Program-made: the position numbers and the translations under genes | From: an uncultured Prevotella sp. | GTDB lineage: Bacteria; Bacteroidota; Bacteroidia; Bacteroidales; Bacteroidaceae | Direction: 5' to 3' | DNA length: 42,888 nt | NCBI GenBank assembly: GCA_900544825.1 | Contig: UQWP01000024.1 | Coordinates: forward strand, 1-42,888 | Shown: one piece after another, positions 23,857 through 32,938 of the stretch | Layout: every line of letters starts with the position of its first letter | How positions within the stretch are numbered: position 1 is the stretch's first letter | The notes under the pieces: model-generated | Told to the model about the DNA's origin: nothing | Seen by the model: only the letters and a program-made list of their open reading frames with translations | The model's database searches: none

Positions 23857-24480
23857 CTATGCAGGAACATAAACCAGCTGCTTGTCCTGGCTGAACCACT
23901 CCTCATCGAAGAAGGTGCTGAGTGGGGTGATTTCCGAGATCTTATAATACTGCTTGAGCTCCTCCTTCAGATTTCCGCCCTTGAGGCAGAGCAAACCATT
24001 AGGCAGGGCATTCTGACCCGCCTTCTTGAAGTTCTTCTTGATGATCTTCATCAGGTCGGGCAACTGCATCACGGCACGGCTTACCACGAAATCATACTTG
24101 CCTTTCTCGTCCTCGCCGCGCAGGTGTTCAGCCACCAGGTTCTTGAGTCCGATAGCGCTAGCCACCTCATTGCACACCTTAATCTTCTTGCCGGTGCCGT
24201 CGATGAGCTTGAACTTGCACTCAGGAAAGAGGATGGCGAGCGGGATGCCCGGGAAACCGCCGCCGCATCCGAAGTCGAGAATCTCTGAACCCGGGCGGAA
24301 GTTGATCGCCTTGGCAATAGCCAGAGAGTGGAGCACGTGGTGCTCGTAGAGGTTGTCGATATCCTTGCGGCTGATGACATTGATCTTGGCATTCCAATCA
24401 CGATACAGACCGTCGAGTGCAGCAAACTGCTTCTTCTGCTCGTCGGTAAGGTTAGGGAAATATTTCTCTATGATATTCAT
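23857..24480 (-). CDS. rsmG: 16S rRNA (guanine-527-N7)-methyltransferase
   Basis: 207 residues; it methylates G527 of 16S rRNA using S-adenosylmethionine. The SAM-binding loop ILDFGCGGGFPGIPLA (about 67-82), LIDGTGKKIKVCNEVASAIG and the DFVVSRAV block are typical. Loss of this enzyme gives low-level streptomycin resistance in other bacteria. An ATG 23 codons further upstream is rejected because it lies upstream of the promoter's -7 box, whereas ATG 24480 begins the family-typical MNIIEKYFPN. First gene of a minus-strand run through the MBL hydrolase, ruvC and ModF-like genes. Confidence 0.95.
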   Translation of the reverse strand: MNIIEKYFPNLTDEQKKQFAALDGLYRDWNAKINVISRKDIDNLYEHHVLHSLAIAKAINFRPGSEILDFGCGGGFPGIPLAILFPECKFKLIDGTGKKIKVCNEVASAIGLKNLVAEHLRGEDEKGKYDFVVSRAVMQLPDLMKIIKKNFKKAGQNALPNGLLCLKGGNLKEELKQYYKISEITPLSTFFDEEWFSQDKQLVYVPA

Positions 24481-24535
24481 TCTATCTTGTTTTTGTTTCT
24501 TTCTATCTATATTTATTAATGTATATAAACCGATG

Positions 24536-24566
24536 CAAAGGTAGTGCAAATTGCAGATAAAACAAA
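24536..24566 (-). promoter_or_regulatory. Promoter of the rsmG cluster
   Basis: On the minus strand TTTG (complement of 24563-24566), 19 nt, then TACCTTTG (complement of 24536-24543). The rsmG ATG is 55 nt downstream. Canonical spacing supports the shorter rsmG start. Confidence 0.75.
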
Positions 24567-24628
24567 ATAAAATTAGCTTTTTTTGTATATTTAGTAGTTA
24601 TTTCGGGGCTAGTTAGCAAAAAAATATG

Positions 24629-24636
24629 TAACTTTG
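24629..24636 (+). promoter_or_regulatory. Likely -7 element for the HAD gene
   Basis: TAACTTTG followed by C, 45 nt before the HAD ATG, is identical to the ileS -7 box. No good TTTG at -33. Confidence 0.5.
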
Positions 24637-24681
24637 CACCCGAAAAAGATGTTAGATAGTATTTATTTAATATAAAAAGTA

Positions 24682-25365
24682 ATGATAAAAGCAGCATTAT
24701 TCGACTTAGACGGTGTGGTTTTCGATACCGAAAGCCAGTATTCCGTGTTCTGGGGAATGATAAGCAGGGAGTATCATCCGGAGATGCCTGACTTTGCTCA
24801 TCGCATCAAGGGACAGACCCTGGTTCAGATCTACGACAAGTACTTCTCTGACGATGCCACATTCGCTCATATTGATGGGTACACCGATTGCAAGTCGGAA
24901 CAGGCTAAGATAACTGCCCGGCTCGATGAGTTCGAGCAGAATATGTCGTTTCCTTACATTCCAGGATTCGAATCTTTCCTGAAAGACGTGAAGGCGCATG
25001 GCGTGAAGTGCGCTGTGGTGACGAGCAGCAATCTGCAGAAGATGGAGCAGGTATATAAGCATCATCCTGAGTTCAAGACCCTTTTCGACCGCGTGCTCAC
25101 CAGCGAAGATTTTGCCAAGAGCAAGCCGGATCCAGACTGCTATCTGAAGGGCGCTGCCTGCTTCGGAGCAAAACCGGAGGAATGCGTGGGTCTGGAGGAT
25201 AGCTTCAACGGACTGAAGGCAGTGAGAGCTTCGGGTGCGTTTACCCTCGGACTCGCTACTACCAATTCTGCAGAGAGCATCCAGCCATTCAGCGACTATG
25301 TGATAGCCGATTACAATGGATTCGGATACGATGAACTGGAAAAGATTGTAGAAACGAAGATCTGA
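24682..25365 (+). CDS. HAD-family phosphatase (beta-phosphoglucomutase-like)
   Basis: 227 residues. HAD motif I FDLDGVVFD gives the nucleophile D8 and the acid/base D10. Motif II is VVTSSN, motif III the lysine in KSKPDPDCYLKGA, and motif IV LEDSFNGLKAV. A helical cap lies between motifs I and II. The arrangement matches the subgroup of sugar-phosphate phosphatases and phosphomutases, but the substrate cannot be deduced. The gene precedes panB by 73 nt on the same strand. The gap holds AGAT/ATCTG-like short repeats, and a link to pantothenate synthesis is not implied. Confidence 0.88.
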   Translation: MIKAALFDLDGVVFDTESQYSVFWGMISREYHPEMPDFAHRIKGQTLVQIYDKYFSDDATFAHIDGYTDCKSEQAKITARLDEFEQNMSFPYIPGFESFLKDVKAHGVKCAVVTSSNLQKMEQVYKHHPEFKTLFDRVLTSEDFAKSKPDPDCYLKGAACFGAKPEECVGLEDSFNGLKAVRASGAFTLGLATTNSAESIQPFSDYVIADYNGFGYDELEKIVETKI

Positions 25366-25438
25366 AATAAGATGATCTGCGAAAAGATAATCTGAAAATA
25401 GACTGATAAGAATAATACTTTTTAGTAAACACAATTAT

Positions 25439-26257
25439 ATGGGATATTTATCTACAGACAAAAAGAAAATCACAACCAAGACCTACGCCGAAATGAAGGC
25501 GGCAGGTGAGAAGGTTACGATGCTTACTGCCTACGATTTCACTACCGCAGGCATCATTGATGCAGCTGGCATCGATACCATCCTGATAGGCGATTCGGCT
25601 AGCAATGTGATGGCTGGAAATGCTGATACATTGCCTATCACCGTAGATCAGATGATTTACCACGCACGCAGTGTGGCACGTGCCTGCAATCATGCACTCG
25701 TGCTCTGTGATATGCCTTTCGGCAGCTATCAGGTTTGCAAGGAAGATGCCTTGCGCAATGCCTGCCGAATGATGAAGGAGACGGGTGTGGATGCGCTGAA
25801 GCTGGAAGGTGGCGTGGAAATCCTGGATACTGTTCAGGCTTTGATCAATGCCGGTATTCCTGTTTGTGGACATCTCGGACTTACTCCTCAGAGCGTGAAT
25901 AAGTTTGGCGGTTACGGCATCCGTGCCAAGGAAGATGCTGAGGCTGAGAAGCTGATCAGCGATGCCAAAGCCCTGGATAAGGCTGGCTGCTTTGCTATTG
26001 TTCTGGAGAAGGTTCCTGCCAAACTGGCTGCTGAAGTTTCACGTCAGGTAAACGCTGTAACTATCGGTATTGGAGCAGGTAACGGTTGCGATGGACAGGT
26101 GTTGGTTTATGCTGATGCGCTCGGTATGACTCAGGGCTTCAAGCCAAAATTCCTGCGTCATTTTGCCCAGGTAGGCGAGGAGATGCAGAAGGGAGTGAAG
26201 GCTTATATCGACGCCGTGAAGAGCGTGGAATATCCAAGCGCAGAAGAGAGCTACTAA
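25439..26257 (+). CDS. panB: 3-methyl-2-oxobutanoate hydroxymethyltransferase
   Basis: 272 residues. PanB adds a hydroxymethyl group from methylene-tetrahydrofolate to ketoisovalerate, the first committed step to pantothenate. Diagnostic blocks: MLTAYDFTTAGIIDAAGIDT, LIGDSASNVMAGNADTLPIT with a metal-binding Asp, LVLCDMPFGSYQ with the second Asp, LKLEGG, VCGHLGLTPQSVNKFGGYG and FAIVLEKVP with the catalytic Glu. Length is normal. A single base separates its stop codon from the MFS start codon, so the two form a transcriptional unit. panC and panD are not in the window. Confidence 0.96.
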   Translation: MGYLSTDKKKITTKTYAEMKAAGEKVTMLTAYDFTTAGIIDAAGIDTILIGDSASNVMAGNADTLPITVDQMIYHARSVARACNHALVLCDMPFGSYQVCKEDALRNACRMMKETGVDALKLEGGVEILDTVQALINAGIPVCGHLGLTPQSVNKFGGYGIRAKEDAEAEKLISDAKALDKAGCFAIVLEKVPAKLAAEVSRQVNAVTIGIGAGNGCDGQVLVYADALGMTQGFKPKFLRHFAQVGEEMQKGVKAYIDAVKSVEYPSAEESY

Positions 26258-26258
26258 G

Positions 26259-27479
26259 ATGGATACGCAAAATACGCCGATACATATTAATTTATGGCAT
26301 CGCGACTTCTGGCGCCTCTGCTTCGCCAATCTCTTCCTGATGACGAGCATCTATATGCTTCTCCTGAGCATACCTTATTTTATGACTAAGGAGGGATATT
26401 CCGTTACTCAGATTGGTGTGGTTTATGCTGCCTATGGTTTGGGCATCTTTCTGCTGGGTGGTTTCTGTTCCTATCTGGTGCAGCGTTATCGCCGCAATCG
26501 GGTATGCCAGATTTCCATCCTGGGTGTGGCAGTCAGTCTCGTCGTTCTTTATTATCTGGAAACCTTCTGGAACATCAAGGTGGGCTTCGAGATGCTGGTG
26601 GCGATGCGTCTGGTTCAGGGTGCTTTCCTGGGCTTGGCAGAGATGGCGCTGGCGAGTACGCTGATTATCGATACCTGCGAATCTTTCCAGCGTACGGAGG
26701 CGAATTATATCACCTCCTGGTTTGCCCGCTTTTCCATTGCGGTAGGCCCGTTGCTGTCGCTTCTGGTCTATAACGTCTTCAATATGAAAATCGTTTTTCC
26801 GGTAGCCTCAGTGTTGGCATTGGTAGCCTTGGTGCTGGTTTCCAGAGTGAAGTTCCCATTCAAGGCTCCGTCAGAAAACGTTTCACTCATCAGTAGTGAC
26901 CGCTTCTTCCTGCCTCAGGGATTTCCGCTGTTTATCAATATCGTATGCATCATGTTGATACCGGGCTTCTATCTGTCGTTGCCTCATTCTCTCACCGTCT
27001 ATGCGATGTTCTTTTGCGGACTGTTTCTGGCATTGGTGGCAGAGAAATACGTTTTTGCTGATGCAGAGCTGAAGAGTCAGGTTATCGTGGGACTGATATT
27101 GATGGCAGCAGCAGAATTTGTTTCCATAAGCAATCAGGACTTTGCCGAAGAGATGCTTGTGCCAGCCTTGCTCGCTTTGGGAGTGGGTATCATCGGAAGC
27201 CGATTCCTGCTTTTCTACATCAAGCTTGCCAAGCATTGCCAGCGTGGCACCAGTATGAGCTCCTTCTTCCTGGCGTGGGAGCTGGGCTTGAGCCTGGGTG
27301 TTGGATTGGCATTCTGGCTGGTGAAGGATCAGTATCTGAAGACTCCTGATGTGGATCTGTTGATCTTGAATCCGGTGTATGAGGAACTTCTGTATCCGGC
27401 TTTCGGATTGACAGTGGTTTCTCTCCTGATGTATAATTTCCTAGTACATCCATGGTATATGAAGCATCGCAATCGCTGA
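26259..27479 (+). CDS. MFS transporter
   Basis: 406 residues with about twelve hydrophobic segments. The loop after TM2 (LVQRYRRNRVCQISIL) is the Arg-rich MFS motif A region, and the two halves are separated near 200-215 by KFPFKAPSENVSL. The family exports or imports small solutes. The one-base spacing after panB suggests a link to pantothenate precursors or export, but the substrate is only an inference from position. A weak AT-rich terminator follows. Confidence 0.85.
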   Translation: MDTQNTPIHINLWHRDFWRLCFANLFLMTSIYMLLLSIPYFMTKEGYSVTQIGVVYAAYGLGIFLLGGFCSYLVQRYRRNRVCQISILGVAVSLVVLYYLETFWNIKVGFEMLVAMRLVQGAFLGLAEMALASTLIIDTCESFQRTEANYITSWFARFSIAVGPLLSLLVYNVFNMKIVFPVASVLALVALVLVSRVKFPFKAPSENVSLISSDRFFLPQGFPLFINIVCIMLIPGFYLSLPHSLTVYAMFFCGLFLALVAEKYVFADAELKSQVIVGLILMAAAEFVSISNQDFAEEMLVPALLALGVGIIGSRFLLFYIKLAKHCQRGTSMSSFFLAWELGLSLGVGLAFWLVKDQYLKTPDVDLLILNPVYEELLYPAFGLTVVSLLMYNFLVHPWYMKHRNR

Positions 27480-27501
27480 TGCTTCGTGTGCCAGCTTTAT
27501 T

Positions 27502-27535
27502 AAAAGTTTCTAAAAATAGCGTTTGTGAAACTTTT
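27502..27535 (+). terminator. Weak terminator after the MFS gene
   Basis: AAAAGTTTC (27502-27510) pairs with GAAACTTTT (27527-27535), loop 16 nt, with two further T residues. The stem is AT-rich, so strength is doubtful. Confidence 0.5.
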
Positions 27536-27582
27536 TTAATATAATTTAGTTAGCTTTATTCGCTTTTGTGCTCATAATTGAG

Positions 27583-27590
27583 TACTTTTG
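27583..27590 (+). promoter_or_regulatory. Likely -7 element of the Bat operon
   Basis: TACTTTTG followed by C matches TAnnTTTG, 86 nt before the moxR ATG. The nearest TTTG is only 14 nt upstream (27565-27568), so the -33 box is uncertain. Confidence 0.5.
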
Positions 27591-27676
27591 CGTTTGATTT
27601 GAGGACGGAGGGCATTTTGGGAGTGCCCTTTGTTCGGCTTTTAGTAAGAATTAAACGTAAAATTGATAATAAGATT

Positions 27677-28672
27677 ATGGCAGAAGCTATTGATATCCGT
27701 GAGTTGAATATCCGGATTGAACAACAGAGTCAGTTCGTTACCAACCTGGTAATGGGCATGAACAAGGTCATCGTAGGTCAGAAGCACCTCGTTGACTGTC
27801 TCCTTATCGGTCTTCTCTCTGATGGTCACATCCTCCTGGAAGGTGTACCTGGTCTGGCGAAGACTCTTGCAATCAAAACATTGTCACAGTTGATTAGTGC
27901 AGACTATAGCCGCATACAGTTTACACCCGATTTGTTGCCTGCCGACGTGATCGGTACGCAGATCTATTCGCAGAAGGATGAAGCCTTCCATGTGAAGCGA
28001 GGACCTGTGTTTGCCAACTTCGTCCTGGCGGATGAGATCAACCGTGCTCCAGCCAAGGTGCAGAGTGCCTTGCTTGAGGCGATGCAGGAACATCAGGTAA
28101 CCATCGGCGAGCAGACTTTCCATTTGCCTAATCCATTCCTGGTGATGGCTACCCAGAACCCGGTAGAGCAGGAGGGTACCTATCAGTTGCCTGAGGCTCA
28201 GGTGGACCGTTTCCTCCTCAAGGTTGTCATCGATTATCCTACCATCGAAGAGGAGAAGCTCATCATCCGTGAGAACATCCAGGGTGGTCTGCCTACCGTG
28301 ACTCCGGTTACTACAGCCGAGGAAATCCTGAAGGCTCGCAGCATCGTCAACGAGGTGTATATCGATGAGAAGATTGAGCAGTATATTGCCGACATCGTCT
28401 TCGCTACCCGTTATCCAGACCGTTACGGCCTGGGCGAATTGAAGGATATGATTACCTTTGGCGGCAGTCCTCGTGCCAGCATCTCACTTGCCAAGGCAGC
28501 CAGAGCCTACGCCTTCATCAAGCACCGTGGTTACGTGATTCCTGAGGATGTACGTGCCGTGGCTCACGATGTACTCCGCCACCGCATCGGCCTCTCTTAC
28601 GAGGCAGAGGCAAGCGAAATCACCAGCGAGGAAATCGTCAGCCGCATCATCAACAAGGTTGAAGTGCCTTGA
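27677..28672 (+). CDS. MoxR-family AAA+ ATPase of the Bat operon
   Basis: 332 residues from ATG 27677. The open frame extends upstream to a TTG at 27578, but that lies inside the promoter's -7 region. Walker A GVPGLAKT is at 56-63, Walker B FVLADEINRAP at about 116-126, and VMATQNPVEQEGTYQLPEAQ forms sensor 1 and the MoxR-specific stretch. MoxR ATPases act as chaperones with VWA-domain proteins, here presumably BatA, BatB and the DUF58 protein encoded downstream. First gene of a seven-gene run reaching 36343. Confidence 0.93.
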   Translation: MAEAIDIRELNIRIEQQSQFVTNLVMGMNKVIVGQKHLVDCLLIGLLSDGHILLEGVPGLAKTLAIKTLSQLISADYSRIQFTPDLLPADVIGTQIYSQKDEAFHVKRGPVFANFVLADEINRAPAKVQSALLEAMQEHQVTIGEQTFHLPNPFLVMATQNPVEQEGTYQLPEAQVDRFLLKVVIDYPTIEEEKLIIRENIQGGLPTVTPVTTAEEILKARSIVNEVYIDEKIEQYIADIVFATRYPDRYGLGELKDMITFGGSPRASISLAKAARAYAFIKHRGYVIPEDVRAVAHDVLRHRIGLSYEAEASEITSEEIVSRIINKVEVP

Positions 28673-28700
28673 TTTAGTTCAAAATTCAAAGTAAATTAAG

Positions 28701-29570
28701 TTGGATACACAAGATATCTTAAAGAAAGTTCGGAAGATCGAGATCAAGACTCGCGGATTGAGCCAGAACATCTTCGCCGGCCAGTATCATTCAGCCTTCA
28801 AGGGTAGGGGAATGGCCTTTGCCGAGGTGCGCGAATATCAGTATGGCGACGACGTGAGAGACATCGACTGGAATGTGACGGCTCGCTTCCATCGCCCTTT
28901 CGTCAAGGTCTTTGAAGAAGAGCGAGAGCTTACCGTGATGCTGATGGTGGATGTGAGCGGTTCGCTCGATTTCGGTACCATGCGCCAGATGAAGCGCGAC
29001 CTGGCTACCGAGATAGCTGCAACCCTTGCCTTCAGTGCCATCCAGAACAACGACAAGATAGGTGTCATCTTCTTTTCCGACAGAATAGAGAAATATATCC
29101 CTCCCAAGAAGGGACGCAAGCATATCCTCTACATCATTCGTGAGATGCTCGACTTTCATCCCGAGAGTCAGCGTACCGATATCGGATGTGCCCTGGAATA
29201 CTTCACGAGGGTGATGAAACGCCATTGCACGGCTTTTGTCATCAGCGACTTCTACGATAGCAAGGACTATCAGCACCAGCTGCAGATAGCCAACCAGAAG
29301 CACGATGTGGTGGGAATCCAGGTGTATGATCCACGTGCCAAGCAGCTGCCCGACGTGGGACTGCTCAAGGTGATGGATGCCGAGACGGGACACGAGATGT
29401 ATATCGATACCAGTTCTAAGAAATTGAGAGTGGCTCACACCCAAAACTGGTTGCGACAGCAGGAGAATCTGCGACAGCTCTTTGCCAAGAGCAAGGTAGA
29501 TTGGACTTCGGTAGCCACCAACGAGGACTTCTCGAAGGCGCTCCTGATGCTGTTCAAACAGAGAGGCTAA
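28701..29570 (+). CDS. DUF58 domain protein (VWA-like), TTG start
   Basis: 289 residues. REYQYGDDVRDIDWNVTARF is the DUF58 hallmark, and VDVSGSLDFG (84-93) is a metal-ion-dependent adhesion site as in VWA domains, so it is a natural partner for MoxR. The start is TTG at 28701. The family's usual N-terminus (MDTQDILKKVRKIEIKTRGL) begins exactly there, and no ATG is available upstream in frame. The gap to moxR carries two degenerate heptamers (AGTTCAA, AATTCAA). No signal peptide, so it is cytoplasmic. Confidence 0.9.
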   Translation: MDTQDILKKVRKIEIKTRGLSQNIFAGQYHSAFKGRGMAFAEVREYQYGDDVRDIDWNVTARFHRPFVKVFEEERELTVMLMVDVSGSLDFGTMRQMKRDLATEIAATLAFSAIQNNDKIGVIFFSDRIEKYIPPKKGRKHILYIIREMLDFHPESQRTDIGCALEYFTRVMKRHCTAFVISDFYDSKDYQHQLQIANQKHDVVGIQVYDPRAKQLPDVGLLKVMDAETGHEMYIDTSSKKLRVAHTQNWLRQQENLRQLFAKSKVDWTSVATNEDFSKALLMLFKQRG

Positions 29571-29581
29571 AGTAAGATAAC

Positions 29582-30658
29582 ATGAAAATAAAGAATATCA
29601 TATTGACGATGGCGCTGATGGGTTGCTCTACGCTGGCTTTCGGTCAGACCGTGGAGCAGCGCATGGATTCCCTGCAGCTGCTTATCGGACAGCAGACCAT
29701 CCTGCACCTCAAGGCTACAGCCCGGAAGGGTGCCAGAATCGTGCTGCCATCCTTCAAGCCTCAGGACCAGATTGTACCTGGTGTAGAGGTGGTGGAGCAG
29801 AGCAAGGGCGACACGATGCAGATGGGTGATGACCGCATCCAGGTGAGCCGCGACTATACGCTTACCTCTTTCGATGAGAAGGTGTATGTGGTTCCTGCAC
29901 TCGATGTGAAGATCGACGGCAAGAGCTGTCACGGAAATCCATTGGCGCTGAAGGTGCTCACCGTTCCGGTAGATACGGTGCATCCTAACCAGTTCTATCC
30001 GGCAAAGGGTGTACAGGATAATCCTTTCGAGTGGAGTGAGTGGAGCTTCGCCTTCTGGTTGAGCCTGCTGATGATTATCATCTGTGGAGCAATGATTTAT
30101 CTCCGTAATCGTCTGAAGAAGAACAAGCCTATCATCGCCCGCATCCGCATCGTAAAGAGGGTGCCTGCCCATGAGAAGGCGCTGCGTGAAATCAATGACA
30201 TCAAGCATCATCATACCAGCGCCAGCCAGGAGACTCAGAAAGAGTACTACACCCAGTTGACCAATACGCTGCGTGCCTATATCGTGAGCCGCTTCGGATT
30301 CAATGCGATGGAGATGACCAGTGGAGAAATCATCGAGCACCTGCGTGCTTCGGGCGACCAGAAGATGATAGACGAGCTGAGAATGCTCTTCTCCACCGCC
30401 GACCTGGTGAAGTTTGCCAAGTACGAGATTCCGATGAACGAGAACGATGCCAACCTGGTGAATGCCATCAACTTCATCGACCAGACGAAGACCGATGAGC
30501 AGCCTAAGGAGGAGAAGATCGTTCCAACGCTCAGCACCGAAGACCAGAAGTCGCAGCAGCAGCGCCGACTCATCAAGACCCTGCTCTGGGTGGGCGGCAT
30601 CAGCGTAGTTGCCATCTTCGGCTACATCGTTTATCAGGTAGCGATGCTCGTGATGTAA
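29582..30658 (+). CDS. BatD-like membrane protein of the Bat operon
   Basis: 358 residues. A signal peptide (1-22, ending LAFGQ) precedes a beta-rich periplasmic domain (about 23-140). A membrane helix follows (about 155-172, FAFWLSLLMIIICGAMIYL), then a cytoplasmic helical domain (about 175-320) and a C-terminal membrane helix (about 330-355). The order matches a half-length relative of BatD, whose cytoplasmic part could receive the MoxR/DUF58 proteins. It lies 11 nt after DUF58. No catalytic motif was seen. Confidence 0.7.
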   Translation: MKIKNIILTMALMGCSTLAFGQTVEQRMDSLQLLIGQQTILHLKATARKGARIVLPSFKPQDQIVPGVEVVEQSKGDTMQMGDDRIQVSRDYTLTSFDEKVYVVPALDVKIDGKSCHGNPLALKVLTVPVDTVHPNQFYPAKGVQDNPFEWSEWSFAFWLSLLMIIICGAMIYLRNRLKKNKPIIARIRIVKRVPAHEKALREINDIKHHHTSASQETQKEYYTQLTNTLRAYIVSRFGFNAMEMTSGEIIEHLRASGDQKMIDELRMLFSTADLVKFAKYEIPMNENDANLVNAINFIDQTKTDEQPKEEKIVPTLSTEDQKSQQQRRLIKTLLWVGGISVVAIFGYIVYQVAMLVM

Positions 30659-30717
30659 ATGTCATCAGGCTCAGAAATCCAGAGCTGGTGATGTAAACAA
30701 TAAAAAGAAATTAAGAA

Positions 30718-31716
30718 ATGGAATTTGCAAGTAAAGCATATTTTCTGCTGCTCCTGCTGCTGATACCTTATATATTATGGTATTTCCTGGGCAGGAAGAA
30801 GAGCGAGCCTACGATGCGCATGAGTGATACCCGCATCTATCAGTATGCTCCGAAGAGCATGCGCGTCAGACTCATCCATCTGCCGATGGTGCTGAGATGC
30901 ATCTGCTTCGTGCTCATCGTCATCGCCATGGCCCGTCCGCAGACCCACTATTCCTGGGACAACAAGACCGTAGAAGGTATCGATATCATGCTTGCCATGG
31001 ACGTATCAACCTCTATGCTTGCCGAGGACCTGAAGCCAAACCGTATGGAGGCGGCGAAGGATGTTGCCACTGAGTTTATCTCAGGCCGTCCTACCGACAA
31101 TATCGGACTCACCATCTTTGCCGGAGAGGCTTTCACGCAATGTCCGATGACCACCGATCATGCCAGTCTGCTCAGACTTCTGCATGATACCCGCACCGAT
31201 ATTGCGGCTTGCGGACTCATCGACGACGGTACCGCTGTGGGTATGGGACTTGCCAACGCCGTGACCCGACTCAAGGATTCCAAGGCAAAGAGCAAGGTGG
31301 TAATCCTGCTCACCGACGGTAGTAACAACATGGGTGACATCTCGCCTATGACCGCTGCCGAGATAGCCAAGAGCTACGGCATCAGAGTCTATACCATCGG
31401 TGTGGGAACCAATAAGGTGGCGCCTTATCCGATGCCTGTGGCAGGAGGCGTACAGTATGTCAATATCCCGGTGGAAATCGATACCCCGACGCTGCGCGAC
31501 ATCGCTCAGACCACCGATGGAAACTTCTATCGTGCTACGAGTACTGCCGAGTTGAAGAAAATCTACAAGGACATCGACAAGTTGGAGAAGTCTAAGTTTA
31601 ATGTGAAGCATTTTGCCAAGCGTTATGAGGCCTATCAGCCTTTTGCCCTGGGTGCACTCCTGGTACTGCTCCTGGAGATATTGCTCCGCCTCACTTGGTT
31701 CAGAAGAATTCCTTGA
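30718..31716 (+). CDS. batA: BatA, VWA-domain membrane protein
   Basis: 332 residues. Two N-terminal hydrophobic segments (about 7-24 and 56-72), a VWA domain with the MIDAS sequence DVSTS at 95-99, threonine and aspartate blocks (TDHASLLRLLH, LLTDGSNNMGD), and a C-terminal membrane helix (about 310-326). BatA proteins were first described in Bacteroides aerotolerance. The VWA domain should face the periplasm and bind partner proteins through a metal ion. It is followed 44 nt later by the paralogous batB. Confidence 0.92.
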   Translation: MEFASKAYFLLLLLLIPYILWYFLGRKKSEPTMRMSDTRIYQYAPKSMRVRLIHLPMVLRCICFVLIVIAMARPQTHYSWDNKTVEGIDIMLAMDVSTSMLAEDLKPNRMEAAKDVATEFISGRPTDNIGLTIFAGEAFTQCPMTTDHASLLRLLHDTRTDIAACGLIDDGTAVGMGLANAVTRLKDSKAKSKVVILLTDGSNNMGDISPMTAAEIAKSYGIRVYTIGVGTNKVAPYPMPVAGGVQYVNIPVEIDTPTLRDIAQTTDGNFYRATSTAELKKIYKDIDKLEKSKFNVKHFAKRYEAYQPFALGALLVLLLEILLRLTWFRRIP

Positions 31717-31760
31717 TGAAAGAGGAGTTTAGACAAAATAGATTATAACATCATATAAAT

Positions 31761-32801
31761 ATGTTAAGATTTGAAGATCCTACGTTTCTCTGGCTGCTCT
31801 GGCTGATACCGGTGCTCATACTGGTTCGTCTGGTAGGCTGGAGAAGGCGAAAGGCTAAGCTGAAAAGATTGGGCGATCCGGAACTGCTCAAGCAGTTGAT
31901 GCCCGACATATCCAAATACCGTCCTACGGTGAAGTTTGTGCTGATGCTTGCTGCCTTGGCACTCGTCATCGTGATGGTGGCTCGCCCTCAGATGGGAAGC
32001 AAGATTTCTCACGACAAGCGTAATGGCATCGAGACGATGATCTGTCTCGATATCTCCAATTCCATGCTTGCCGAGGATGTGGCTCCTTCTCGTCTCGACA
32101 AGAGCAAGATGCTGATAGAGAATCTGGTAGATAACTTCAGCAACGACAAGATCGGACTGATCGTCTTTGCAGGCGATGCCTTCGTGCAGTTGCCTATCAC
32201 CAGTGATTATGTATCGGCAAAGATGTTCCTGCAGAATATCACACCGGGGCTGATCCAGACTCAGGGTACCAATATCGGCGATGCCATCTCGCTTGCCACC
32301 AAGAGTTTTACCCAGCAGGACAATGTGGGTAGAGCCATCATCGTGATTACCGATGGTGAGAACCATGAGGATGGTGCCAAGGAGGCAGCCGAGATTGCCC
32401 AGAAGAAGGGCATCAACGTGTTTATCCTCGGTATCGGTAATGCCAAGGGTGCTCCTATCCCGATGGGCGATGGCTCTTATCTGAAGGATCACGCAGGCAA
32501 TACCGTGATGACTGCCCTCAACGAGCAGATGTGCCGCGAACTGGCGCAGGCTGGCAAGGGTCAGTATATCCATGTGGATAATACGAGTGATGCAGAAAAG
32601 GCATTGAATGATGACCTTACCAAGTTGCAGAAGGGAGATATGACCAGCGTGATATACAGTGCCTATGATGAACAGTTTCAGGCTGTGGGCATTCTCATCA
32701 TCCTCCTGCTCATCATCGAGGTCTGCATGCTGGAAGTAAAGAATCCGTTGCTCAGGAACATCAAGTTCTTCAAAAGGGATTCCTTGAAGCTGCCGAAATA
32801 A
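31761..32801 (+). CDS. batB: BatB, VWA-domain membrane protein
   Basis: 346 residues, a paralogue of the preceding gene product. N-terminal membrane helices at about 9-25 and 58-74, MIDAS DISNS at 97-101, VITDGENHEDG, and a C-terminal helix (about 311-326). Conserved blocks SMLAED and KIGLIVFAGDAFVQLPIT align with BatA. Expected to form a membrane VWA pair with BatA. The gap before batC (137 nt) holds a palindromic repeat element. Confidence 0.92.
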   Translation: MLRFEDPTFLWLLWLIPVLILVRLVGWRRRKAKLKRLGDPELLKQLMPDISKYRPTVKFVLMLAALALVIVMVARPQMGSKISHDKRNGIETMICLDISNSMLAEDVAPSRLDKSKMLIENLVDNFSNDKIGLIVFAGDAFVQLPITSDYVSAKMFLQNITPGLIQTQGTNIGDAISLATKSFTQQDNVGRAIIVITDGENHEDGAKEAAEIAQKKGINVFILGIGNAKGAPIPMGDGSYLKDHAGNTVMTALNEQMCRELAQAGKGQYIHVDNTSDAEKALNDDLTKLQKGDMTSVIYSAYDEQFQAVGILIILLLIIEVCMLEVKNPLLRNIKFFKRDSLKLPK

Positions 32802-32833
32802 AGCAGCTTCATAAGTCTGGGCTGTCACCTATT

Positions 32834-32919
32834 CGCCCTGAAAGGGCAGAAGCTCTTAGCCCAGGGCATCGCCCTGGGTAAAGCGAGTAGTAGCAAGGCG
32901 CCCTGAAAGGGCAAAAGCT
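32834..32919. repeat. REP-like palindromic element within the Bat operon
   Basis: Three short palindromes in a row: GCCCTGAAAGGGC (32835-32847), CCCAGGGC-ATC-GCCCTGGG (32860-32878) and GCCCTGAAAGGGC again (32900-32912). The outer two are part of a 21-bp direct repeat with one mismatch (32834-32854, 32899-32919). The motif resembles dispersed palindromic repeats I recall from Bacteroidetes genomes. It lies in the transcribed gap between batB and batC, so it would be part of the mRNA. Confidence 0.75.
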
Positions 32920-32938
32920 TTAAAATATAGATGTAAAA

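Noticed and set aside
24481..24549. 23-residue N-terminal extension of RsmG
   Set aside because: The upstream ATG lies upstream of the -7 box of a well-spaced promoter, so it would not be in the transcript.
26259..27479. Assigning the MFS transporter as a pantothenate exporter
   Set aside because: Only the one-base spacing to panB suggests it; no substrate-specific motif is visible.
27578..27676. 33-residue N-terminal extension of MoxR starting at TTG
   Set aside because: The TTG lies just upstream of the -7 element; ATG 27677 fits the family N-terminus.
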